From: Candidatus Undinarchaeales archaeon
GTDB lineage: Archaea > SpSt-1190 > JASMDC01
Direction: 5' to 3'
Length of the DNA stretch: 64,000 nucleotides
Assembly (NCBI GenBank): GCA_030753015.1
Contig: JASMDC010000007.1
Coordinates: forward strand, 62,001 to 126,000
Shown here: one piece after another, positions 8,632-17,421 of the stretch
How the letters are laid out: each line of letters starts with the position of its first letter
Numbering within the stretch: the stretch's first letter is position 1
The notes under the pieces: model-generated
Database searches by the model: none
The model's input: only the letters and a program-made list of their open reading frames with translations
Told to the model about the DNA's origin: nothing
Program-made: the position numbers and the translations under genes

Positions 8632-9795
8632 ATGAGAAGGGCATACAAGTTCAGGCTGTATCCGAACAGGGAGCAGACTGGCCGTCTGGAGCGGACGCTG
8701 GAAACGTGCCGTATCCTCTACAACGAACTCCTTGCAGAGAGAAAGGTGACTTACGAGGTGACGGGGGGTGGGATTAGTTACTTCGAGCAAAAACGCAATC
8801 TAGTCAAGATGAAGAAGGTGAACGATCATCTGGCACAGGTTAACGCACAGGTGTTGCAGGACGTCACCCGTCGTATCAAGAGATCGTTCGACGCATTCTT
8901 CCGCAGGATCAGGGACGGGAAAAAACCGGGGTATCCGAGGTTCAAAGGGAGGGGGCGGTACAAGTCCTTCACCTACCCCCAGCATGTGAAGAGTTTCAAG
9001 ATCAAGAGCGGGCGGCTTTCCCTCTCGAAGATAGGCGAGGTGCGTATGTTCCAGCATCGTCCCATCGAGGGAGTCATCAAGATGTGCACGCTTAAGCGGG
9101 ACGACATCGGCGACTGGTCAGTCATCATCGTATCAGAGCTGAAGGACACTCCGAAGATAGCCATCGAAGAGACGATCGGCGTTGACGTCGGGCTGAAGAA
9201 CCTGGCTGTCGCTTCTGACGGATTGATCCTCGAGCCTCCCACATGCCTCCGTGGCTCGGAGAAGAAGCTCGCGAAGCTCCAACGGCGGCTGAGCCGGAAG
9301 ACGAAGGGAAGCAAGAACCGAGAGAAGGCACGGGCCAAAGTGGCTAGACACCATCGGAAGATCGCAAGACAGAGACGAGACCATCTGCACAAGGCCTCAC
9401 GCTGCCTTGTCGATTCTGCTGATCGCATTGTCTTTGAGAACCTTAATATCAACGGGATGCTCACAAACCATCATCTTTCCAAGTCGATAGCAGACGCGTC
9501 CTGGGGGACGCTCATCCAGTTTACGATGTGCAAGGCTGAGAGTGCCGGCAAGTCGGTCGAACTGGTACCCCCCAGGAACACGTCACAGCTATGTTCACAA
9601 TGCGGCGCGTTCGTAAGGAAGTCCCTGTCCATGAGGACGCACAGATGTCCCGAGTGCGGGCTCGTGATGGACAGGGATCTGAATGCCGCCATCAATATAC
9701 GGGACAAGTTCACCCTCGGGCAGAGGGGTAGGGCCTGTGGAGCCGTCTCCGTTGGGAGGGGCGATGAAGCAGGAAGCTCACCGAATTATCGGTGA
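8632..9795 (+). CDS. tnpB: TnpB, RNA-guided nuclease of an IS200/IS605 element
   Basis: A full-length TnpB (387 aa). It opens with the usual 'YKFRLYPNREQ' N-terminus and has a basic helical domain. The split RuvC nuclease is intact: D185 in GVDVGLKNL, E269 in FENLNI, and the third Asp in the MDRDLNAAIN motif (D347/D349). A C-x-x-C...C-x-x-C zinc ribbon (CSQCG, CPECG) sits between the last two. TnpB proteins are programmable DNA endonucleases guided by an RNA from the element's right end and help retain the IS. The reading frame closes inside the right-end hairpin, which is typical. No TnpA transposase gene is present in the window. Confidence 0.93.
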   Translation: MRRAYKFRLYPNREQTGRLERTLETCRILYNELLAERKVTYEVTGGGISYFEQKRNLVKMKKVNDHLAQVNAQVLQDVTRRIKRSFDAFFRRIRDGKKPGYPRFKGRGRYKSFTYPQHVKSFKIKSGRLSLSKIGEVRMFQHRPIEGVIKMCTLKRDDIGDWSVIIVSELKDTPKIAIEETIGVDVGLKNLAVASDGLILEPPTCLRGSEKKLAKLQRRLSRKTKGSKNREKARAKVARHHRKIARQRRDHLHKASRCLVDSADRIVFENLNINGMLTNHHLSKSIADASWGTLIQFTMCKAESAGKSVELVPPRNTSQLCSQCGAFVRKSLSMRTHRCPECGLVMDRDLNAAINIRDKFTLGQRGRACGAVSVGRGDEAGSSPNYR

Positions 9796-9807
9796 GAGGA
9801 TGTCACG
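9777..9807 (+). repeat. Right-end hairpin and cleavage-site sequence of the IS element
   Basis: The inverted arms CTCACCG and CGGTGAG surround AATTAT; GGATGTCAC follows. The last bases of the element supply the TCA that is read, on the other strand, as the TGA stop (9803-9805) of the giant surface-protein gene. Confidence 0.75.
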
Positions 9808-12800
9808 TAACGACCCGCAACGAGTAGGTGATGGGGCTGGTGGCCGTCATGTCGAAGGTGATGACACCGCTCTCCTCCTCGCGGTCGGCATTCCAGAGGC
9901 CGTTCTGCCACTCGACGGTCAGGCCATGGACCTCCACATGGGCCCTGTAGCGTCGCGCCGGAGCGATGGCCCGCTTGAGCTCGTCAGGCGTGGTCTCCAG
10001 GGTTGCCTGGCCGTACCCGAGGGACGCGGTCTTCTCACGGGCTTCGATGGTGATGGTGTCCTTGTACCCCAGGGGCGTTGCGAGCACCGCTTCGCCGTTG
10101 TCGAAGGACACGCCGCTCGTAGCGATCGTGGTCCTCGAGCCCAGGTCGAAGGGCAGCCGCTCCACGGACTTCCGACCGATGTTCTGGTAGGTGATCGTCC
10201 AGGTGCGGGTCCGCTTCAGGTCGCGCTTCAGGATGTCCTTGATGGCGACGTCCGTGATGGTGACCGGCCTCGCCCGCAGGGTGGCGGTGATGCCTACCAT
10301 GTCGCTAAAGCACTGGTCGTCGTTGAGCGTCTCCTCACCCTCGCCGTACGCGCAGGTCTCGCTCCACTGGGCCCAGTCAGGGTTCCACTCGTTCTCCCGT
10401 GTACTTGCGGTGGCGAAGCTCGTCCGGTTGAGGGACATGCCGTTGGCCAGGGTGAGCTGGACGTTGTAGGAGCGGAAGAACTCCGGTGTGGAGAAGCCCG
10501 TCTTGATGGTCGTCTCGAGATCGGTTAGCTGGGTCTCGCCCTTCAGCTCGACGTACACGGAACGCTCCTCGCCGATGAACACCGGTGTCTTGAACGACAC
10601 GGTGATGATGGAGCCACCGTTGGGGGCTGAATAGGTGCTCTCGGTGTAGTCCTCACGATTCTGGGGGATGAGGGTCAGCCCGGACTGGTCGATGACAAAG
10701 GACATGGCCTCCACGGGTGTCTCCTGACGGTTGACCATGGACAGGTCCATGGTGTACGTCAGGGCGACGGTCTCGTCCTCGGGCGCGCCCACATTGATGG
10801 AGAGGCTGGGCCTGACGAAGAGCTCACGCTCCGTGATGTCCACATGCGTCATCGCGGTGGCGGGCGCGTCGGGTAGAACGGCCGCGAGCACCAGGCCCGC
10901 GACAAGGCACACCAGTATCATGGCGTTCAGTCCGGCACCGCCGCCGCCCTTGCCGCTGCGGAACATCGACATGGCGAAGAGGGCAGCGATGACGAATGCG
11001 ACGGCCAGCAGTGTCTTGAGCTGGGGTATGCCGTCCGGGCCCGGCGGGACGCCGGACGCCTCGTCGAGCATGCCGTTGATCTCCTGGATGAGCGACTTCG
11101 CCTTGTCGTGGTCGCCGGCCTTCACAGCAGCATCGAGCATCCTGCTCAGGTCCGAGATACGGGAGCGGACCTCGGAATCCTCGATGCTCGCGGCCTCGCT
11201 GTCGATGGTGGCCATGGCGTTCCGGTAGTAGGCCTCCCGGGCAGCGGGGTTCTCGGGGATGTCCACTGTCGGCCGCGGTGTGGCGGCAGCGGTGGGCTTC
11301 GGTGTGGCATCGGTCGTCGGACCGGGCGTGGTCACGGGCCTGGCCGTCGGCTGCGGATCCTCGACGACGACGCCTTCTGCGTAGGGCAGCTCCACAACGT
11401 GCACAGGTTCCGGCTCGGGGGCATCCTGGCCGATGGATAGCACGACCTCGTCAGCGAAGCCCTCGTTCTCGGGCGTGAACTGCGGATAGGCACGTGTTCC
11501 GGCGGCCTGTACACGGCCCTCGGAAGTGGCGGCCAGCTCGTACCACAGGCCCACGTCGCTGGTGTGGTCGAGGAACCATACGATCTTGTCGGCCTTGACT
11601 ATGACCTTGCGCACCGACCCGCCCTCGTCGGCGTACCCGGTCACGGTGAAACCGGGCGGGATTGGCTCCTCCACTACAACGAAGTGCTGGTGGACGCCCG
11701 AGGTGACGGTGATGGATACATTGACGTTGTCCCCGGGATCAGGGACGGTGGTGTCGTAGGTGCGGAGCACGACGATGTCCTCGCCGCGGACCAGCACGAC
11801 ACCCACCGGTTCGGACGACACCATACCATCATCAGTGAACGCGACGGCGGCGTCGAGCTTGTACTTCCCGGGCTCGCCGTAGAGCTCGTAGGTGACCGAG
11901 GTGCTGCCCCGGGCAGCGAGGTCCACGGGCCAGTGCAGCGCGAGGTCGGGATCCTTGTCCTCTGATCCGGCCGCGGTCAGTCCTGCGGGCACGAAGTCGT
12001 AGAGGTCGCCTGTCACGGGATCGTTCCCGGTATTGTGGACCACGAGGGTCACGTGCACCCGGTCCCTGCCGGCGGTGGCGAAGGAGGCGCTCTTGGATAC
12101 GGTGAGCGCCGGGCCCGTACCGGCTGGCTGGGTGTCGGTGAGCACCGGGAGCTCCCAACTCTCGAACTGTTTTCCGCCGACCTTGGTACCGCGGGCCAGG
12201 CCGTACTCGGCCTTGGCCGTCCCCAGCTCCAGCCGGTCGACGGCGCGGTCGGTGACGTAGTAGAGCTCGAAGGTCCGCGGCTCGGGAAGGCTGTCAACGT
12301 AGAGCCGGCGCGTGGGCCGCACCTCGACGCCGTCGGGCACGGGCAGCTCGATGCTGATGCGCGCGGGCACCGCCACGTCGGCGTGGGGGGTGAGGGTCAT
12401 CTTAACAGGGTACACACCCGGTGAGGCGGGCTCGCCCACCTCGAACGCAGCGGTCACGTTTCCGCCCAGAGTGGCCGTGGACCACACGTCGTAGAACAGC
12501 TTACCCTTCCCGCGACGCACGATACGGATGGTGTTCTCGCCATGGCGCAGGTAGTCAGTGAGGCGCAGCTCGCCCGACATGCCCCAGATACCCTCGAGAT
12601 GGACCGAGTCGATCCGCTCGCCGTTCACGTACAGCTCGACGTTCATATCGGGGATGACCGGGGGTTCGATCTCCAGCAGCCGCAGGTGAGCGGCCAGGGA
12701 GGCGATCTGGTCGGCAGTGGTGGTGAACTCCCAGGGATTGCGCTCGCGCAGCCACTTCAGCGCGGCCTTCGCGGTGTCGCGGTAGGCGGGCTGCTCCAGA

Positions 12801-15800
12801 AGCGCCATCGCTGCCTGCGCTGTGGTCTCGTCGGGCCCGCCCAGCGAATACCCGCGGCTCCAAAAGATATAGGGATCGTCCTCCTTGAGCAGGGAGAGCA
12901 GCTTGTTCACAACAGCCCGCTCGTCGCCCTGGGCGTCGCGTGTGTGCGAGAGCAGTCGGGCGTACAGAGCGATTGTGTAGGGATCTGTGATCTCGCCAGC
13001 GATCCACTTCTGGTGCAGGAAGTTCATACCCTCGCCGGGGACGGACTGGCCCGCCTCGGCCAGGGAGATGAGCACATAGGCCGTCATCCCGGCATCGTTG
13101 CCGGTGAGCCACTGGGTGCCATTGTAGGAGCCGTCGCCGTTGGCGTGGTTGGTCAGCCAGTTCACGGCGCCGTAGACCATCGAATCGTCCACGAGCACGT
13201 GGCGCTTGGCAGTGGAGAGCGCCCGGAGGGCGTAGGCGGTCATGTACGTGGTCGAAGGGCCCTTCTTCCACCAGCCCCAGCCGCCGTCGGCGTGGCGCAT
13301 GAACACAAGCTCAAGGGCAAGGCCACGGACCCGCTCCTTGAACCAGCGGTCGCTGGTGATGAGCTTGAGCTTGGCGCGGTACTCGTGGGAGAGTACCGTG
13401 GGGATGATCTTGGATGCGGTGACCTCGGTGGTCGGATAGGAGTACCCGTCCACCCGGGCCGAGCCGGTATAGATGGACAGCGACTCGGAGCCGAACCGGG
13501 CGTACCCGCGCACGGAGATGTCGTAGGCCTCCTTGGGCACGTTGATGGTGAACGTCACCTCCTTCTTGTCGGTGTCACCGGACACGGTCTCCTCCCAGGG
13601 CACACCGTTGGGTCGGACCCAGATGCGGTTCTGGACACCATCGGTGAGCTCGGTCCCGTCGGAAGTGGAGGCAGTGGCGAAGAAGGTGAGGTTCTGGTAG
13701 AAGGGCGTGCGGGCCCGCAGGCGCCAGGAGACGGACTGCGGGATGTCCTTGTGGAGGGTGAATGTGGCGGCGTTGGGAGTGAACAGGTCGAACCACTCCT
13801 CCTCCTTGAGACCGGCGAGCGCGTCGAGGTCGCCATCCAGGTAGCTGTGCACGGTCATCTGCATGGTCGTATTGTCGCCCTGTGTGAGCGAGGCGGGGAA
13901 GTAGGGCTTGATGAAGAACTCCTTTTGCGAGACGAAATCAGTGGCGTTCTCCGCGTACCGCGCGTCCATGGTGGACGCGTACACGGCCGCCTTCCAGGTG
14001 GTGAGCGAGTCGGGGACCATCACGGTGGTGGTGAATGTGCCGTCCTCACCGGTGAGGGCGAACGGCTCCCACAGGAATGTCTCGGGGAACATGGTGCGCA
14101 TCTGCACCGTCGCCAGCACATCCGCGGTCTCGCCGGCGCTCAGGGACATGGCCTTGGACTCCTTTGCCATCATCATGCCCTCGTCCGCCATGTCGGCGCT
14201 GGCGAAGCCCGCCTCCATCTCCATGGCGGGGGCGGCCCTCGGTGCCCCGGGCAGGGCCATACTGCCGCCTGCCAGCGCGCGTCCCTTGTTGCGCTGCATG
14301 TAATCGCCGCGGTCCCAGTTGACGCGGGCGGGATTGGCGCTGCTCGACTCCAGCTTTGTGGGGTCGTTGACGGGTGTACCGTACATCCGTCGCATGTTCA
14401 TGTTGCTCTGGAAGTTGGCGTTCGAGGTGATGGACCAGGAGCGGGAGAGTGGCCGCGACACGACGTCACCGCGCTCGGACGCATCGATGACCGACTGGTC
14501 GACGACCTTCACGCCCACGGCAGCGTTCGGTACGGGCCGGCCCTCCTTGTCGGTGACCGTTACTGTGAGGGTGAGCTCGTCGCGGGGCTCGTACACCTCG
14601 CGGTCGACGCTGATGGTGGTCCTCAGCCCCTTGAGCTTGAGTCGGGCCTGGCCACCTAACGGGTACGTGATCCCGTTGGTGCCGACAGCGAACACGGCCA
14701 GTCCCACTCCACCGAGGTCGTCCTCGGTCGTTGGGATGCTCACCGTGAAGTTACCGCCGTCGCCCACATTGCGAACCACGGTCCGCAGGGGGATATTGCG
14801 CATGTAGTGGCGCTCTATGATGACGGCATCGGGAGCGAATCCCTCGAACTGATGGACGAACCGCGCCTCGTCACCCGGCTCCACCTCTTGGGTGAGGGTC
14901 CACAGCCGTGCGGTACGGATGGTGCCGAGCACTACCGGGCGCTGGACGGTCAGGGTGAGCCCCCGGTCGTACCCTGTCTCCTCGTTGAAGCCGATGGTGG
15001 CCGTGGCGGATATCGCGTAGAGGCCCTCGGGATGATGGGGGACGGGGACGCCGATGGTCTCGGTCCCGTCGGAGGACGTTTGTATATGGATGCCGACCGA
15101 CTGCCCTGCCATGGGGCCGTTGAACGACCAGCGCATGTCATCGTCCTTGACCGGCTCACCGGTGAGGGCGTCGGTGAGCGTGAGCTCGGCAACGACCTTC
15201 TCCCCCTCAAGCCGTGGTGTAAGGGTGAGCTCGTACTTGCCCGAGACGGCCTGGCCGAACGCGCCCCAGGCGCGCCCGTACCGGTCCACGACTCCCAGCT
15301 CGCCCTCAAGGTACATGTACTTCAGGGCGACATCACGGGACACTGTGAAGTCCTGCTCGACCTTCGAACCGGTGGTGGGATCGAGTGTGAGGTCGGTGAT
15401 CTCCTCGGGCTTACCGTCAGGGGGGACGCCCGTGAGATCCATCGTCATTGATCGGAGGTTCGACGCGTCAGTGCCCTTGCTCGTAGCCGTCAGATGGAGC
15501 GTCTCGTTCCCCGGGTAGTAGGTCATGGCGACGCTCACGGTCACCTCGGGAGCGAGCTTGGCGCTCTTGGAGAGGTCCACGGTACGGCCCGCGGGATCGG
15601 TGATATGGGCCTCGACCACGATGTGGGTGCCTTTCAGCTCCTCCAGCGGTACCTCGAAGGAGCCCACGCCGTCGGTGTCGGTGGTGAGGTTGATGCGCTT
15701 GTAGACCTGGAGCTTGACAAGGTCCGGGCCGCCGCCCCGGGGCGACACCATCCCGGGGTAGGCCATCTCCTTGGCCATCATGGGCTCGTAGTAGTCCATC

Positions 15801-17299
15801 TCCCCCCCGTAGTACATGGGCTCGTCGTAGTACACGCGCCCTCCGTAGTAGCCGCTTCCCGGCTCGCGAGCGGCCCACCATACGGTGAGCTCCACGTCGC
15901 TGTTGGAGGCCGGTTTGCCGAAGTAGTAGCGCAGGGAGACATTGCCCTTGACCACGTCGCCATGATCGTAGCCCTCGTTCTCCTTGTCCAGCTCCATCTC
16001 GCTGATCAGCTGCTTCTTCTCGAAGAACTTCACCTCGATCTGCTGTCCTCTGCCCCCGTCCACATTGAACCAGTAGGTCTCCTCGTCGATGTTCATGGGG
16101 AGGGTGACCTGGCCGTCGTAGATGCCGTACTCGTTGCTGGTCAGGGTCTCTTCGAGGATGGTGAACCCCCGGTTGCTGCGGAGCGTGACCTTGATCTTCT
16201 GGGAGACGGGGAGCACGCGCTCGCCCGTCCACTTCCAGGAGTAGCCCCGGAAGAACACTGTCTGGCCCGGATTGTAGATGGGCCGGTCGGTGGCGAAAGC
16301 GATGTCGGTCCAGGACGAGGATGAACAGGATGAGTAGGTGCCCAACTTGTAGCTCCCGTTCCTACCGTCGGGAAGCGTATAGATGATGGTGGTCTGGTCG
16401 GAGGAGACCGAGCCCTTGGGGAAGAGCACGTGTCCGGCCGTGTTGGTCGTGAGCGTGACGCCGTTGACGGTGACAGAGGCGCCCTGGACCGGTTTCATGG
16501 TGGCCGGGTCAAGTAGCACCACAACGAACACATTGCACCGGTCGGGTGTGGGGACGAGCACGATCGCGGGAGCAACGGTGAGGCTCGTGGCCTGGGTGCG
16601 CCTGCCCTCGCCAGGGAATATGTCAGCGACGACGTGATAAGAGCCGGGGGAGAGGTTCACTGACGGTACGTAGGTCCCTTCCTCCACCCAGGTGAACTCC
16701 TCGAACACCTTTTCGGTGTCGGTGTACACGCGCACGATCATCACACCACGGTAGGCGCCGAAACGGTGGACGGCGGTGACCGGGAGCGGTGTGTCGATGC
16801 CGGACGGGAGCACGGACGAGCGGGGAGAGATGATGATGGCCGCATCGTTGGCGTAGGGATGCTGGGATATGTACGCTTCCTTCTCGTACAGACCGCGGTT
16901 GTATCGGCGGCCGACCTGGCGTCGCACATCAAAGGAGACCGCCTTCATATAATCGCCCATCAGGGCCGTCATGGTCCAGCTGCCGAACCACGGGTCCTCG
17001 TAGTTGGGCGGGGTTCCCATGGGTATCTCGTAGGTGTAGGAAGCAGTGGGTCCCGAGGGCGTGATGGTCCGCTTGTCCATCACCTGGCCTCGCGGGTCAG
17101 TGAGCTGGATGATGGTTGACTCACCGGTCACGAGCCCGGAATCATCGAAGTAGGCGAGCTTGACCTCCATGGTCTCGCCAGGCTCATAATAGCGCTGGAC
17201 AACCAGGGGCAGCACCTTGGTGCCGGCGCCCTGGGCCAGAGCGAGCGCGATGATGGCGGTTACGAGCAGTACGATCGATAGTCTTCCTCGAACTCCCAT
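9803..17299 (-). CDS. Giant alpha-2-macroglobulin-like surface protein lacking the thioester
   Basis: A 2,498-residue secreted protein with a signal peptide (about 1-24). MG beta-sandwich domains follow, including the MG2 hallmark 'TDRPIYNPGQTVFFRG' near residue 335. Tyr/Met-rich (about 480-520) and Met-rich (about 1030-1060) stretches could serve as bait regions. The A2M domain ('VPDSLTTWKAAVYA') is near 1100 and an alpha-toroid TED-like domain spans about 1290-1600. DUF11-like domains follow, then a Pro/Thr linker, two membrane helices (about 2097-2145) and a final beta-rich domain. Where thioester proteins have Cys-Val-Glu-Gln, this one reads 'YSYPTTEVTASK', so Cys and Gln are absent. It probably traps or binds proteins non-covalently at the cell surface. 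The ATG at 17299 is 27 bp from the TATA box TATTTAATA; the longer TTG frame is unlikely. The 3' end abuts an IS element, so C-terminal truncation is possible. Confidence 0.85.
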   Translation of the reverse strand: MGVRGRLSIVLLVTAIIALALAQGAGTKVLPLVVQRYYEPGETMEVKLAYFDDSGLVTGESTIIQLTDPRGQVMDKRTITPSGPTASYTYEIPMGTPPNYEDPWFGSWTMTALMGDYMKAVSFDVRRQVGRRYNRGLYEKEAYISQHPYANDAAIIISPRSSVLPSGIDTPLPVTAVHRFGAYRGVMIVRVYTDTEKVFEEFTWVEEGTYVPSVNLSPGSYHVVADIFPGEGRRTQATSLTVAPAIVLVPTPDRCNVFVVVLLDPATMKPVQGASVTVNGVTLTTNTAGHVLFPKGSVSSDQTTIIYTLPDGRNGSYKLGTYSSCSSSSWTDIAFATDRPIYNPGQTVFFRGYSWKWTGERVLPVSQKIKVTLRSNRGFTILEETLTSNEYGIYDGQVTLPMNIDEETYWFNVDGGRGQQIEVKFFEKKQLISEMELDKENEGYDHGDVVKGNVSLRYYFGKPASNSDVELTVWWAAREPGSGYYGGRVYYDEPMYYGGEMDYYEPMMAKEMAYPGMVSPRGGGPDLVKLQVYKRINLTTDTDGVGSFEVPLEELKGTHIVVEAHITDPAGRTVDLSKSAKLAPEVTVSVAMTYYPGNETLHLTATSKGTDASNLRSMTMDLTGVPPDGKPEEITDLTLDPTTGSKVEQDFTVSRDVALKYMYLEGELGVVDRYGRAWGAFGQAVSGKYELTLTPRLEGEKVVAELTLTDALTGEPVKDDDMRWSFNGPMAGQSVGIHIQTSSDGTETIGVPVPHHPEGLYAISATATIGFNEETGYDRGLTLTVQRPVVLGTIRTARLWTLTQEVEPGDEARFVHQFEGFAPDAVIIERHYMRNIPLRTVVRNVGDGGNFTVSIPTTEDDLGGVGLAVFAVGTNGITYPLGGQARLKLKGLRTTISVDREVYEPRDELTLTVTVTDKEGRPVPNAAVGVKVVDQSVIDASERGDVVSRPLSRSWSITSNANFQSNMNMRRMYGTPVNDPTKLESSSANPARVNWDRGDYMQRNKGRALAGGSMALPGAPRAAPAMEMEAGFASADMADEGMMMAKESKAMSLSAGETADVLATVQMRTMFPETFLWEPFALTGEDGTFTTTVMVPDSLTTWKAAVYASTMDARYAENATDFVSQKEFFIKPYFPASLTQGDNTTMQMTVHSYLDGDLDALAGLKEEEWFDLFTPNAATFTLHKDIPQSVSWRLRARTPFYQNLTFFATASTSDGTELTDGVQNRIWVRPNGVPWEETVSGDTDKKEVTFTINVPKEAYDISVRGYARFGSESLSIYTGSARVDGYSYPTTEVTASKIIPTVLSHEYRAKLKLITSDRWFKERVRGLALELVFMRHADGGWGWWKKGPSTTYMTAYALRALSTAKRHVLVDDSMVYGAVNWLTNHANGDGSYNGTQWLTGNDAGMTAYVLISLAEAGQSVPGEGMNFLHQKWIAGEITDPYTIALYARLLSHTRDAQGDERAVVNKLLSLLKEDDPYIFWSRGYSLGGPDETTAQAAMALLEQPAYRDTAKAALKWLRERNPWEFTTTADQIASLAAHLRLLEIEPPVIPDMNVELYVNGERIDSVHLEGIWGMSGELRLTDYLRHGENTIRIVRRGKGKLFYDVWSTATLGGNVTAAFEVGEPASPGVYPVKMTLTPHADVAVPARISIELPVPDGVEVRPTRRLYVDSLPEPRTFELYYVTDRAVDRLELGTAKAEYGLARGTKVGGKQFESWELPVLTDTQPAGTGPALTVSKSASFATAGRDRVHVTLVVHNTGNDPVTGDLYDFVPAGLTAAGSEDKDPDLALHWPVDLAARGSTSVTYELYGEPGKYKLDAAVAFTDDGMVSSEPVGVVLVRGEDIVVLRTYDTTVPDPGDNVNVSITVTSGVHQHFVVVEEPIPPGFTVTGYADEGGSVRKVIVKADKIVWFLDHTSDVGLWYELAATSEGRVQAAGTRAYPQFTPENEGFADEVVLSIGQDAPEPEPVHVVELPYAEGVVVEDPQPTARPVTTPGPTTDATPKPTAAATPRPTVDIPENPAAREAYYRNAMATIDSEAASIEDSEVRSRISDLSRMLDAAVKAGDHDKAKSLIQEINGMLDEASGVPPGPDGIPQLKTLLAVAFVIAALFAMSMFRSGKGGGGAGLNAMILVCLVAGLVLAAVLPDAPATAMTHVDITERELFVRPSLSINVGAPEDETVALTYTMDLSMVNRQETPVEAMSFVIDQSGLTLIPQNREDYTESTYSAPNGGSIITVSFKTPVFIGEERSVYVELKGETQLTDLETTIKTGFSTPEFFRSYNVQLTLANGMSLNRTSFATASTRENEWNPDWAQWSETCAYGEGEETLNDDQCFSDMVGITATLRARPVTITDVAIKDILKRDLKRTRTWTITYQNIGRKSVERLPFDLGSRTTIATSGVSFDNGEAVLATPLGYKDTITIEAREKTASLGYGQATLETTPDELKRAIAPARRYRAHVEVHGLTVEWQNGLWNADREEESGVITFDMTATSPITYSLRVVT

Positions 17300-17318
17300 A
17301 CTCAAGGATGAGTCAAGC

Positions 17319-17330
17319 AGTTATTAAATA
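17319..17330 (-). promoter_or_regulatory. TATA box of the macroglobulin-like gene
   Basis: Read on the minus strand the sequence is ATATTTAATAAC, centred about 27 bp before the ATG at 17299. It supports a leaderless transcript and fixes the start codon. Confidence 0.6.
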
Positions 17331-17421
17331 TCTCGACGTTTTTTTAGGGTGTTTTCCCAACGGTCCCGCGGGCGTGGTGCCACGGTTATTCTTTTATTAG
17401 TACGGCATCTATTCCCGTCCC

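Larger units (their letters stand above)
8553..9807 (+). mobile_element. IS200/IS605-type element carrying tnpB only
   Basis: The element has a tnpB gene and no tnpA, so it is non-autonomous for transposition. The right end is clear: arms CTCACCG (9777-9783) and CGGTGAG (9790-9796) form a hairpin, followed by AGGATGTCAC, the usual end of archaeal IS605-group elements. The left end is less sure: a stem of TTCAGTC (8553-8559) and GACTGGA (8573-8579, one G-T pair) around a 13-base loop is a candidate. The 3' part of tnpB and the right-end hairpin are where a guide (omega) RNA would be encoded in TnpB systems. Confidence 0.7.

Noticed and set aside
8255-8644. 129-codon minus-strand frame between the GIY-YIG gene and tnpB
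   Set aside because: No family resemblance, no suitable start, and it runs into the 5' end of tnpB and across the candidate IS left end.
12542-14659. 705-codon plus-strand frame opposite the macroglobulin-like gene
   Set aside because: It is a shadow of the high-GC coding strand. The minus-strand frame has recognisable domains, a signal peptide and a TATA box; this one has none.
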